Source: Amanita rubescens
Lineage: Eukaryota; Basidiomycota; Agaricomycetes; Agaricales; Amanitaceae
DNA: 49,287 nucleotides
Direction: 5' to 3'
Assembly (NCBI GenBank): GCA_015039365.1
Contig: WION01000388.1
Span: 1 to 49,287 of the forward strand
A program made the position numbers and the translations under genes. Below the pieces are notes generated by a model that was given only the letters and a program-made list of their open reading frames with translations, made no database searches and was not told where the DNA came from. Of the stretch, positions 24,584 through 36,600 are shown one piece after another. The first letter of the stretch is position 1. Every line of letters starts with the position of its first letter.

Positions 24584-24686
24584 GAACTTTGGTAGCCCTG
24601 AACCAGGGAAGAACAGTTTCACGACATCGCGCTCACTCGATGATTGCAGAATACTGCTTCAGATTTATTTCTGGTCCGGACGACGC

Positions 24687-24955
24687 CTGCATGACTAGTT
24701 GAACTTGAATGTGGCAGGACTATTTGGCATTGTGTTGTCCACCGTGACGACTTGGTTGCCCGGTGTACAGCCACCAACAAACCCATTTGCTGGACAAAGG
24801 GAACACATACCAGAAACCCACGGCAGCAACACCCTGCAACACCCCGCATCAGCGCCCAGGGAGCGTACCATGATTGTAGCTTTGTAACAATCCCACAGCT
24901 CCTTGGGGCAAGAGTAGATCGCCACCATTATTAAAGGTCCAGTTCTCGCCTTGGA
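24687..24955 (-). pseudogene. 3' fragment of an unrecognised, possibly secreted, small protein
   Basis: The minus strand reads EVQGENWTFNNGGDLLLPQ, AVGLLQSYNH, a possible 36-nt GT...AG gap, then GVLLPWVSGMCSLCPANGF, GGCTPGNQVVTVDNT and the end PNSPATFKFN followed by a stop. Gly/Asn-rich sequence with paired Cys suggests a small extracellular protein. No start or signal peptide is visible; further upstream the strand is filled by the O-methyltransferase first exon and by stops. I do not recognise the family, so it is best treated as a remnant. Confidence 0.35.
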
Positions 24956-24982
24956 CCTCCAAGATTCGTGTCATTGACGAAC

Positions 24983-26888
24983 ATGTTCCAGGAGATACGC
25001 CAGTTACTCGATCTCATCACAAAATCCGTCGATGCCCTCGAGCAAGCGTGCACCCAAAGCAACATAGAGGTTCCAAGCCTCGATAAACCTTTTGACCCCG
25101 CTTATAGGGCATTTTGGGTTAATCCGGTTACAGCAGAGGCCGCGGCTGTTGTCACCGCCGCTGCAACACATCTTGATGCTATCCTGTCACCACCCCATGC
25201 TGTTCTTAACTACGCCGTCGGTGGTGTAAGTTTGATTCACTTACGCATCATCGAAATTACTGAAGAGTAATCATGATTAGCATTGGAGATCAGCTGCAAT
25301 CCGCATGTGCCTAGAGGGGAGCGTAACAGAGATCCTGCGCGAAGCAGGTCCAGAAGTTGGTATTCGACGATACTGTCATTGTTTCCTTCGATTTACCTGT
25401 CACACAGGGATTGCTCGTCGATGAAATCGCTGCCAAGAATGGATTAGATGCACAGAAGCTTGGTAGGCGATCGTTCTCTTCCGTCAGTACGCAACTGTCT
25501 AAGTAGCATACCTCTGTCAGCACGATGCCTGAGAATGATGGCCACAAACCATATTTATCGCGAGGTAAAGCCAGACGTCTTCGCGAACAACCGAGTTTCC
25601 AGCTTGCTCGACACTCTGAAACCGAGCTCCGAGGTTATTGCAGAGTATGTATCATGTTAAATTCGAACAGGTTGTTCTGTTCTGATACTGCTTGGAGCCC
25701 ATATCACAAATACGACAATACGTTTGGACTCCCAGCCATGTTAGGCCATTGGTACGTTGACACATTCTGAAGTCGACATGAACAGCTTATTGTTTAAAAC
25801 AAGGCTCGATGAGGCGTTTAAAGCTTCGGCATACCTCTGGGAGACCGCCGGGGACCCAAAGACTGCCAAATCTAGTGAAGCTACAGAAACTGGATTCTCT
25901 ACCGCAGTCGGCAATGGAAGGGGATTTTGGGATTATATTGGACAACCTGAGAATACTTATAACCAGCGCAGATTTGACGTTGGTATGCGGGGCACTCAAA
26001 TATTCGTTAGCCCCAAGTCGTTCATGACCGGTGACTATTCTGCGTAATGGCTTAGCACATGCAAGCGCTTACACAAAGATAGGTTTCGACTGGAAATTGC
26101 TCCCTAAGAATGCGCTGGTAGTCGATGTCGGGGGCGGCGTCGGAGTCCCATCTCTGGCCCTTGCTAAGGAGTTCTCTCATCTGAAGTTCGTCATTCAAGA
26201 TCGCCAACCCGTGGTCGATGCCGGTGTTAAGGTGTGTTGTGCACTTACGATCTCAAATGGACCAACCGTGACTCGTCCTCATAGCTTTGGAAAAAAGAAT
26301 TGCCTGATGCACTGACATCCGGCCGAGCTCAGTTCCAAGGTAAATATCGTGTGATAATTATGTTTATTTATTATCATCTAATGCGAGGCATAGTGCACGA
26401 TTTCTTTGCTCCCCAGCCTCAGAACGGTGCTTCTGTATTTTTCGTGAAGAGTATAATGCATGACTGGTCGGACAAATATGCCTCGAAGATTCTGAAACAG
26501 TTGAGGGACGCGGCCACTCCCAGCACGAAACTCTTCATCATTGAGTTTATCTTGCCCTATGCATGCCATGAAACGGAAGAAAACGTCGATGGTATCACCG
26601 GAGCTGTGCCGGTCAAAGCACCAAACCCTCTACTTGCCAATTGGGGCGCTGTGAACGACTTTACCTATAGTATTGATATGTGTGTACGTATTTTCGAATC
26701 CCAGCGTCCCTATGAGCAGGCTAATCAGGGTATCAACATCACAGATGCTGACTCTGGTAAACGGACAAGAACGGACGATCAAACAATTCGATCAGCTTTG
26801 CAAGAGTGCTGGATGGAAGATCACGGCAGTGCGTCGGGAACCTGGCGTCGTCGTTCTTCACTCTTCCATCGAAGCCGTTCCTATTTGA
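24983..26888 (+). CDS. SAM-dependent O-methyltransferase (fungal COMT-like)
   Basis: This is a class I O-methyltransferase of the plant/fungal COMT type, expected to methylate a hydroxyl on a small aromatic or polyketide-like substrate. The ATG at 24983 starts MFQEIRQLLDLITKSVDAL. Exons read in frame across about nine short introns: HAVLNYAVGG, MCLEGSVTEILREAGPE, LLVDEIAAKNGLDAQKLAR, REVKPDVFANNRVSSLLDTL (dimerisation and winged-helix region), LDEAFKASAYLWETAGDPKT, then the SAM motif VVDVGGGVGVPSLALAKEF, HDFFAPQPQ, the catalytic-His region MHDWSDKYASKILKQLRDAA, and LTLVNGQERTIKQFDQL to the stop at 26888. It looks intact. No other biosynthetic genes lie beside it, so the substrate cannot be guessed. 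It sits between the two helicase copies. Confidence 0.88.
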
Positions 26889-27309
26889 TCAGGAGTATTA
26901 GCGAAGGATGAAATCGAATGAACCATTGGCCATTTTCTTAACTCTCTGTACCAATAACGTGTATTTACCGCGAACACAATGCTCAGGTTGGATGGCTTGG
27001 CGTTTGCACGTGCCCTTTGAATCTTTACATCAGACAGTCACTACCCCTACTAAGACTTAAGTGAAAAACCACCTTTCTACCTAACAATAGGCGGCGATAG
27101 CTTCAGCGATAATGAGCTGTTCCGAGGCCTGAAAGGACTCGGTCTCTTCCTGGTGCGGCTCCCCCCCCGAAAATGGCCCTTTTAGGACACGGCGAAACCC
27201 GATGTATGCTACACACGGCAGCATCTCCCGCTCAAGTGTTAGACGGTGAGACGTAGTCTCGTTCCCAGACGTAATGAGCGAGTTGATGTGATGAGTCCCG
27301 TGTGTGCAT
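26889..27309. other. Intergenic stretch between convergent genes
   Basis: About 420 bp lie between the stop of the O-methyltransferase and the stop of the kinase-like gene. The minus-strand ORF that crosses it (27081-27506) is a frame shadow of the kinase-like 3' exon. Nothing else is supported. Confidence 0.45.
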
Positions 27310-29218
27310 TCAGAATGAGCCGCGGCTGAGTTTGAATTGGTGTTGTTGCGCACGACAACTCGCTCGGAAATCAGATGCCGATGTTGCGGGACTTGCCCAT
27401 TCATTTGGCAGATTATAATGTCCATCAAGAAGACTGCAAAGATGCTCAAACTCTCGCTGATGAGATCGTTTACCTGCCCGAACTTTCGCCATGTCGTCGA
27501 AGTCAATTATCGTTGCTCGACCTTTATCGTCCATCATCAAATTCTCAGGACGAATACCGTAATGACGAACATCGGCCTGGTGTATTTCCGTCTTTGCCCC
27601 TTTGAATGCTTCCCTGACAGATCTTAAGCGTGAGTATCAATGCATGAATATATCTTATGCGTACTTCTGTTCTTCGGTCAAGCTGACCTCCCAATATTCC
27701 CTATAATGTGGCTGTGTGGCTAAGCTCGTCCCTACATGATTCATAGCGAGAACAGTAGCCTCATTTGCTGCATCTTCAAAAAGGCCATATACAGAGGCGA
27801 CGCAATTGACTTTCTGGAGTGCCATGTATCGATATACGGCATACTCATGACGTAGTCTCTGTCGCTGATCATTCCCAAGTGCGACTTTCACGACTCCTTT
27901 GCAGCCATAAACGCGACCATCGCTTGCCCGAACCTCAATCTTGGCATCGTGGACTTTTCCGATAGCTCCTGCTATTTCGGACGTTAGCGTCAAATGGAAG
28001 TATTCCTCGGGGCTATATTCTCGCTCCTCTATAGAATGACTTTCTGGTGAATGGCCAACGCGATGTAGAATAGCGGGCGCCGGCGAGTTAAATACTCCAT
28101 ATTTTAACCGGAGCAGGGCCAGATTCCTGCGACCAGTTTCGTAGAGCATTGTCTAATACCAGGATTAGCGGACTATTGAAAGGGGTATGGAATATATTTA
28201 TCACTGATTGCATATGCATATCTTCAGGCTCAGACTATCGCTCTCTGAGGGTTGTAAGCGTCCTAGGGCCTTTCATATTCACGATTTGCATCTATGGATC
28301 TTGATTGTTTCTTTTTAGATTTTCTGGTTGTGCTCGCTTCTTTGATGAGACGTATACGGTCAAGCGCGTCTCGTAGGATTGTCATGTATAGACCAATTTG
28401 AATATGGCCGTAACCAAGATTAAAACTTTTGGAAACGTTTATCAAGTCTGAAAGAAATAGTGTTTGACTACCACGATGCCGAAACCCGATGCGTTCGTAA
28501 TTGCCGCAATTGAAGACAATGAATGTAGCATCGGATCCCACAGCGCGAGTCCAGGCCTGCCATCAATGTGTGATAAGACATGATAATCATAACTTAGGTA
28601 CGTACGCGGTGGATAAAATAGGATAGGATCGGGGTCCGGGCTTCACGCTCAGTCACGTCAGTGTAGGCCATGCCTCGACCCTGGCCTGACTCGCCAGGCT
28701 TTTGAATCGCGTATTTTGTACCGATTTCGACTTCTCTTTCTCTCTCGAGCATAATTGTCAATCATCCCGGGATGTTCATCACGGCTGGAGTTCGGACTCT
28801 CCCAAAAATTTTAGAATTGTGCTCCAAGCCTTTGCATGGGGGCAAAACACGATGGTTGAAGCGATTGGTACGCAATTCAAGATAGTGGTTCTGGAATAAA
28901 ACTGAGCGACCCAATCGGCATTCCATGCGGCGGGAAATGTTGTCGCACGTAATCCGTGATGAAACAGTTGTCGTCGTGTTTAAGCAGAGGAAGGGGTTGA
29001 CACTTGCTCTTCAGAAATATTAGCTCTTCGTGGACAAGATCAGACAATTCGAGAGCGATGGATGGGATAGCCTTAATATGTTTCAGACAGAGGCCAGGTT
29101 CCAGGTGCCGGTCATAGAATACATTTGGATATGAGAAGGCAATCTCTGTTGAGAGCTTAGCCGGAAGTGGATTATATTTGAAGAGAGCGATTAATTCCTC
29201 GTAGACTTTCTGCGCCAT
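27310..29218 (-). CDS. Kinase-like protein of fungal type, probably catalytically dead or degraded
   Basis: The ATG at 29218 opens MAQKVYEELIALFKYNPLPA, an N-terminal region I cannot assign. Later exons read EVEIGTKYAIQKPGESGQGR, SDATFIVFNCGNYERIGFRH, then the kinase-like part: SDGRVYGCKGVVKVALGNDQ (Lys-containing N-lobe strand), LRHEYAVYRYMALQKVNCV, and VRHYGIRPENLMMDDKGRAT followed by IIDFDDM. HxDxRPEN and the DFD end are hallmarks of the fungal kinase-like families. Here the catalytic Asp position reads Gly (HYGIRPEN, about 27550). Exon joins between 28890 and 28740 are unclear, with in-frame stops. It may be a pseudokinase or a decaying gene. It lies between the helicase copies, convergent with the O-methyltransferase. 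Confidence 0.55.
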
Positions 29219-29759
29219 GAAGTTTTGCGATACCAAGTTGTTGAATGTGACTCACATGTGCCGGGACACGCCTAATCGCCCGCCGCCAGCGCGTCGTCAC
29301 ACGCGATCCCATCTGCGCGATCGATCCCGGCCCTGCCTCGTCGTCCCTGACCAGCTCCCGACTTCGACTCTTAACCAACGAACGAAGAAAAGGTGAGCGT
29401 CGTTCCGAGATGCGCTTAGTAAGCAGAGATGGGACGCAACAACTGGGTAGGGGCAATGGACTGCTATTTTTGAAAGTCCGACGTGACGCGCCATGGCAGA
29501 GGCGCATTGTCTCACGTCTGTCATGTTATCTAGAACCTGAGCATCGCAAGATGGCATTAGATGTATTAATAGACATAGGCTCATAATTATATTATACATG
29601 TATTCTTCATTGAATATGTAAGATGGGGGGGTTCAATACTAATTTGGTCACTGGATCTCCGGCATAGGCCGTGATATTGGCCAATATTTCATGGAGATTA
29701 CATTTGGCAAGGTCAAAAATAAATATTTGGTTGGTCATATGGCTGACCTGTGGACATGG
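29219..29759. other. Intergenic stretch, no supported gene
   Basis: This 0.54 kb lies upstream of the kinase-like gene. ORFs on the minus strand (29172-29507, 29297-29599) show no domain or codon pattern I trust. The region becomes AT-rich after about 29570. Confidence 0.4.
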
Positions 29760-30435
29760 TGGACGTCCAGTGGTACATCCGCAGTGTCAGGGGCCATCTG
29801 CTTACTAAGCAAATGAGACCAAGACGCGATTGACGCGCTTGACGCGCCGAGTGTTAATGGTGCCGTAAATGTTGTGGCTTCCGCATTAGGAGTCAGGGTC
29901 GAAGGGTGTGCCAGTAGTCGCAGTATTCGCCGGATTATTGGGGAGGCAGGCGTTGCGGCTGAGGTCCAACTCATATGTATCCAAGTTCCTGGGCCCAGAG
30001 GAGCAGAAAAGGTTGCGAAAGAAAGCACGGGAGAATGATCGCCGTGGAGATGAGCGAGTTCGACGAGAGGCTCAAGCGGAGTACGATAAACAATTGGCTC
30101 ACAAAAACAAGGAATTAGACGTACGCAAAAAAGAAAGGAAGGAAGCCATCCTTGCAAAACTGGAATCCGTCAGCCCTCGCACCACTCCCGAAGCGATAGA
30201 GAGCATGAAAGTTGCCGAAATCAATCTCCAACTTCGGTGGCATCGTCAATTCGATAGTCAAGTTCCCCCATCCAAGGATATGCCCAAATTGAAGGCGGAA
30301 AAGGTCCTGGTGCTGAAGAGCGCAGTAGAGCGTTATCTGCGTGGTGAGGCAGTGCCAGGCGAGTCGGCGAACAAAGCTGAAGCGAGCATTGGACGTGTGG
30401 GAGACAATGGAGATAGTGAGGAGGAATTATATTAA
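29760..30435 (+). mobile_element. Relic of a repetitive agaricomycete gene family (transposon-like), N and C ends joined
   Basis: One frame reads DALDAPSVNGAVNVVASALG, VRVEGCASSRSIRRIIGEAG, VAAEVQL. This resembles the N-terminal region of a large multicopy protein family that I recall from agaricomycete genomes, often considered transposon-related. From about 29985 another frame reads LGPEEQKRLRKKARENDRRG, a charged coil, then AEINLQLRWHRQFDSQVP and KLKAEKVLVLKSAVERYLRG to the stop at 30435, resembling the C-terminus of the same family. The several-hundred-residue centre is missing and the two ends are out of frame with each other. I infer an internally deleted, inactive copy. I saw no clear terminal inverted repeats. 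The family assignment is from memory and moderate. Confidence 0.45.
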
Positions 30436-30692
30436 TAGAATTCTCAAATTCCTCGCTCGTCCTGTACCCCTGGGCTACAACAACACTCTGTATACCTTCT
30501 CCATACCTCCCACATCACATTAGGGCCTTCGTTCCAGCGGCACGAAGCCCAGTTCTGGTGTGTTATAACATTTGCCATCGGGCCTGCTGTTCTTCGCTTA
30601 TATTAGCTTACATAATCATCACGCTTTTCTGACCGTGGTTGCCCCTCCCCACAACAACCGCAATGGTTATACCAGGCGAGTACAACACCCGT

Positions 30693-33600
30693 CTAGTAGT
30701 ACAAATCATCATCATCATCATACTGAAGCTCAGGTCTGTCCTTCGCCTTTGGTTCCTTCTCCTTCAAAATTCCTTTCTCCGCTGCTTCAAGATCCCACCT
30801 CATCTCTCCCATGGCGATGTTCGGGAACTTACGAATAAACGTGACCGCCTCTTCAACGGTTGACTTGAGCATGGCCTGATCCCTACTCGGGTGAATATTT
30901 CCCTTTGGCCCCAGCGCCTCCCTCAACCTTTGAATTTCCTTGTTTTGTGCTCTGAAGCCTTCAGTCAGGCCTAGGACGGGCATAATATGTCATACTTACA
31001 AGAGCTCTACGAGCTTTGCGTTTTCCTGGTCAAGTGCGTTATGTCCCAATTCCTTTCTCAACATCTTTCTTGCATCATCTCTTTTATCAGAAATATCTGC
31101 CCACACGCATTCCAAGCAGGCGAGCAAATTGGGAAGAGGCCCTAGATAGAGGAGTTTATACTGAGAACGCCTCGGCCATTCAACTGTCCGAGACTGCTCC
31201 AGGCATTCCATGAATCCGCTACGTATAGGTCGTGCTAAGGAATTCATTGACATGGCTTTCCCCCGGACGTATTTCCTATAGGCATTTCGAATGACGCTTC
31301 CTGCCTCCCGCTCTTCATCAGTCAAAGCTGCCGTTTGCATAGCTGGCCTGTTTTGCGAAGAGTCATAGTGTTCTTGCAGCATTTCTTCAATATCATCCAT
31401 TTGAATGTTTTCGTGCGTTGATTCCTGGTCCAATGGTGCTGGATCAGGTTGATCATCCTTTGCCTCGACGGCAGTGTTTCCTACATTCCCCCTGACTTGT
31501 GCCTTTTCTTGGTTATGCAAATTGGACCAAGATGGTTGGAGGGCCGCTAGCAGATCACATTTGTCAGTATAATAGAGCCGGCGATAATACCGTTCTTGTT
31601 GTATATCGCGTGTAGAAGTAACCTTGTATCGATTACAGACAAGAATTAGTTGCTCCCTTGCCAAGTCGCGAGATCCAGCATGCAATGCTATCACAATACC
31701 TGACCAATTGTGTGATCGGAAATACCTGGAACATGTGAAATGACCAGGTTGAATTTGAATGATAAAGCATCACTTACATGCTACATAGGGGTGAAATATG
31801 GTTGACGGACGAAAGTCTGCTGAACATGGCCAAGATGCTTTGCTTGAGCCCGTACCACCCAAGATTGTGTCCAACTAACTGGATAAGCGATTCCGAGGCA
31901 AATGGGGTATAGAGAACTACTCACGAAGGCACACTGCTCGACATCTAAAAGATGTTATCAGACGTGTACATATGTGGCCTACTAGTCACTAACTGGACTT
32001 ACAAGCGAGTAATATAAGCCCAGCAAATTGCCGTTTGCCAAGATTCAGGCTTTACTGCATGCGAACGGTGCAGCAAGTGTTCTATATGTAACATGGTTTC
32101 AGATCAAAGAAGCCTCGGGGGCATATGACGGACCGGCTTTATTATTGCCTAGGAGTTGAGATAACAGCGATGAGATCACATCAACTAGTAGTCGACTAAG
32201 CGGAGTGGACTTGTTGGCATTGCATCCAGGACGAATCATTAGCTTACTCCACCAGCTTCTGGGCAAAAGGACCTCGTGTAAAACACCGTGGCGCTGCATC
32301 GACGCAGAAATGACCGATTGCCCGCAAAGGAAGTCCAGGTAGTTACAGAGGACTCCCATGTCTACGGGCAAGCATTTATCGACAACATGCCTTTCAAATG
32401 GACTTAGACAATCAGACGTGTGTTGATTTTGTAAGACTTACTTGGAAAAAAGAATACCTTGCGTTAGGCTGGAAAGCCAATGGTTCTCGTCTCTGAGAGA
32501 ATTTATGGCCTCGAAAACAACGTATGTACCATGCGGCGGGCGTAGGTGATCGGGAATCGGAGGGAATGCCATGAATTTTGCGCGGTATAAATAATTGCAA
32601 GATTCATCTTTGTCGAACGTCAAACTGAGATCAAGAGACTTCAGAAGATTTGTTATAAAGAACTTCAACTGCGAAGGATGGGATGACTGGTCATACGCGA
32701 GTTCTCGGATCCATCCTTTCAACAAATGTAGGTATTGGTCATACTCTGGGATGAGTAGCGGGTTGAAGAGTGCTAATGAGCCCAGGAGATAGAGTGGTGG
32801 GTGAAGAGCCTCATATAATCGAGAGACCCATATCCTGGTGATATATCAGATTGTCCTTTTCATCTAGCTGGCAAAAGATGGATACCTTCTGTGTTTGTTG
32901 AGCTCTTGATAATTCAAGACTGAAGACAAGGTCTTTAGAATGCTAATCTGGATGAGATGGACATGTATGCGTAGATTGTACCGGCCCGAATCAAAGTTGG
33001 ACAGTCGCAGATGAGCCCGTGTACAACTTCCCTTTGGCTTCCTACAATCACCCTGCACGAGGAAATTGATGCAAGGATTGATATCGAGCGCCGAACAATG
33101 AAGACAAGATTCGTTCTCTTGCAGAAGTAGATTCTTGAGGTGTGCCTCAAGGGTGCGCCGGTACAGTACTCCCAGTGTTTCTCCATTGATCAGAAAGCCT
33201 CCGTCCGTTCGTCTTGATGGGTTGAACCCGTGCTCTTCAGTGGCTGTATAGAAAAAGGTTCCTTTTGGCAAAAAGAATCGGTTGCGCTTCCGAATCTCAA
33301 AACCAAACAGCCGCGATGCGGCATACGAATTCCCTGGATCCGTTTGGATAGTTATTGCGAACATTGCTCGGACGTACATCCGGAAGATGAGCAAGGATTC
33401 TGCTAACTCCTGTAATGTCATTGCTTCGAATCGAGGAGGACACTTATGATAGATCTGTTCAAAACAGTGTGCAGACGCAGGAAAATTGCGGGCGTCGAAG
33501 AAGGTCTGGCCAAGTCTACGGAGCGCTGAATGATTATTTGAATATATTTCGTGAAACATCTCAATCTCCTCGCAAAAGTAAAACTGAGCCGTCATTGCCC

Positions 33601-36600
33601 GAAAGTAGATCAAGCACACTTACCTCAGCACGTTCATTGAACTGAAGAAAGCTCCTCTCAAGGCCGTCAGAGAGAGTTAGGAGATTTGTGATGTTATCTG
33701 ACTTGAGGTTTCCTGCACGAAATCCGAATGGCATCAGCTTCCAGAGCTCTTGTACGATATACGTGTACGCATGTCTTGTCGAATCAGGGGTTCTATCCAT
33801 CAGTAGTAGCTTAATAGCATCTAAATATCGTCCGGCAGCCACAAAGCTTTCAATGGCTTCGGCATATTTGCCAAGAGAAGACAATACAGTTCCACGGACG
33901 CCATCGAGACACATGTCATCTAAATACTTGAGCAATTCATCATCTGTGTCGAATAATTGCTTGGCTTTCCTGCGAGAACAGAACTGAGCACTCAATTGCA
34001 GTGGCTTAATGCTGCCTACCCTAGGGCTGATTCGCTGAGGATTGTTGATGCCATATTAGCCTTATTCTCTACAGTAGTTGGTTTACTAACTTAGTTTCCG
34101 CCCTGGAAAGATAGAAAAGTTTTGCTGCATCTTTTACACCATCTACAACATCTTGTTGAACCTTGTCCTTCTTCTCAAGCACAATTGCAATAGCTTCATC
34201 AAACTTTCCAAGGCGGTGATATAATATAACGGACCGCGTGTAGTTTTCACCTTGATAAAATGCTTTTGCTGCTTGAGGATACTGCTCAGCTGCTTCAAAA
34301 CATTCCCCTGATCTGCGAGAATAAACAGGGTTATGTTTTGAAGAACAGCTACGAAATGCCTCAGCAGCCTCTAAGAAAGCGTGCCGACGAGCAACTTCAG
34401 CTGATTTTCCCGTTGGCAACATCGATGCTTGTTCACGTAGGGCGTACGCGTGTGCAATCGCCCTTTCATGTGAACGCGAAGCGCGTTCAAAACAGCTGCG
34501 TGCTTCAGAATACTGTTTTCGCTCAAAATACAACATGCCCATATCGAACCACTCTTCGGCCGTTGACGTTTCCGCTAAGCGAATAAGATCTTCTTCTGCA
34601 ATAGTGCGGATATGAACCAAGTTTCGCTTCAACAAATAGTCCTTGAGGAACATGATCAGGCATGACTATAATCATATAATATGACCTTACTTTCATTGGT
34701 TTTGCCTTTTCTGAGCAATCAGCGATCCACAGATTCTTCTTCGCACGGGTAATCGCCACATATAGTGATTTAAGCTGCGAATGTTGTAATGAGGCGATTA
34801 AGGGGTAGCAACGGCTTACGCTGCTCACCTCGGTACATAAACCAATGTACTTTAGAGTATCAAACCTTCCTAACTCTTGCTTCAGGATGAGTCTCCATTG
34901 CGCAAATTCAAGTGTTGAATCTTCAAAGAAGTTGTACAATAGAACCTAAAAATGATGTTTGATATCATTGGTAAAGATCCACTCGACTATCATCATGTCT
35001 TACATCATTAAACTCCAACCCTTTGCTGTCGTATACCGTGCTGAAGTTAATTCCGTTAGTCTTGTTGCAATAACGATAATACATACTTACAGCACGTTGC
35101 CACCTACGTGTTTCTTCAATTGCTCCTTGGTCTCTTTGTTGCGAACAATGATGCCTAGATCTCCAGTTACAGGTTGCGCAATGAAAATGGAAAGACAACT
35201 CACATTGAGTTGCACCAAATTCTAATGATTCTCTCCTAAGTTGCAGTTACAGCATCAGTCTGTGGAACTTGGAGTGACATGTGTTAACTAGCCTTGAACC
35301 AAGATGAGGCTGTTTCTAAGAGTATACTAATAAGTCAAATTTACATTCCATAGGCCAAGAATCATACAAATTGTATATTATCCGAGTGGGACATTGCAAG
35401 GATGACTGGAAGGGGCCCGACGAAAAAACCCTGTTCTGGAGCAAGTATATCGATGGAATATGGCCAAAATTGTTGAATGAGCTCAACAACAGAATGGGCA
35501 CAGTCGGTAATCCCCGAGTGAGACCTGAAGTTGATGGTCAAAGAGAATGTCTCGGGTAATTTGGAACCGGACTCGAGGTTGATTTCTTCTACTTGTTGCT
35601 GTTAACTATGTCAGTAGCGAAAGGCACAAATCTGGCGTGAGATTGACCTCCACTCGATAGAGCATGGATTTGAGGTCTTGAAAGCGAAACGAACAACCAG
35701 ATGATATTGTCTGTGCTGTATCACCAGCCCAAAAGAGCCCGTCCGAATTGCGACAAAGGGTCCTCAATACTTTGAAAAGTCAGAGCCGGTGACAAGTACA
35801 GAAATTCTTGCTTACAGAGAGCGTCAATCATCAAATTGTCTTGTGCCTCGTCGACATATCTAACTCGCTAAGATTATTTTTTAGAGGGAGGTGATTTGTT
35901 CGAAGAGCTGACATGTAATCAAATTTTTGTCCAGGAACACCATGAATCTCAATAGAATGGAGGAGCGCATGGGTACTGAAGAAGGCTCAGATAAGCAACC
36001 GCTAAACCTTGTAGGCGAGAAATTAGTACCGATCTGCGGCATCATATTCACCCATTTCTTGTTTCATTTTGCGATATGATTGAAATATTTCATAAATGAT
36101 GCCTCGTTTGGTCGAGAATGTTGGATAACCCCGTCCACTGAGAGATTCATAGGTATTGGCATCGATGCACTTTTGAGGTGACGAAGCTGCCAGTTCAGAA
36201 CCTTCAATCACGCCTGCGAACTATAGTAAGATCGCAAGTCAAATGGCTGGGCCAGGAAATCTACCAAGTAACTCATTGAAAACAGAGTAAGGATCTCGTG
36301 GGTTTTTATCAGTTGAACGCAAATTATATACCAGACAAGAATCTTACCTAAACCTGTTTGATTATGACGACGCCAGTGGCGACCCCGAAATCTATCATAA
36401 GACACAAACCCCTCCTTTTCAAGCCCAGGATCGTTCAATGCCAGACGATTTGCATGATGGAGGATGGGGTGCAAGTTGTTATCAGTGGCACCTACTAAAT
36501 CAGCCGCCAGTAATTTACACAGCTAGCAACTTTATTAGTGAGTAATCATAAATGGAATGAACTGGACAACTGACACGGTCGAAGGTAAGAAAGATAGGGA

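Noticed and set aside
27081..27506. Minus-strand 141-codon ORF
   Set aside because: It is the alternative frame across the 3' exon of the kinase-like gene; the other frame contains IIDFDDM and the plausible C-lobe.
24983..29218. Secondary-metabolite cluster around the O-methyltransferase
   Set aside because: There is no synthase, P450, transporter or regulator nearby; a lone methyltransferase is not a cluster.
29172..29599. Overlapping minus-strand Arg-rich ORFs
   Set aside because: Two frames are open at once, with no motif, no start context and no splicing partner; probably chance.
29735..30157. Minus-strand ORF of 140 codons
   Set aside because: It is the antisense of the transposon-like relic, whose plus frames have family character.
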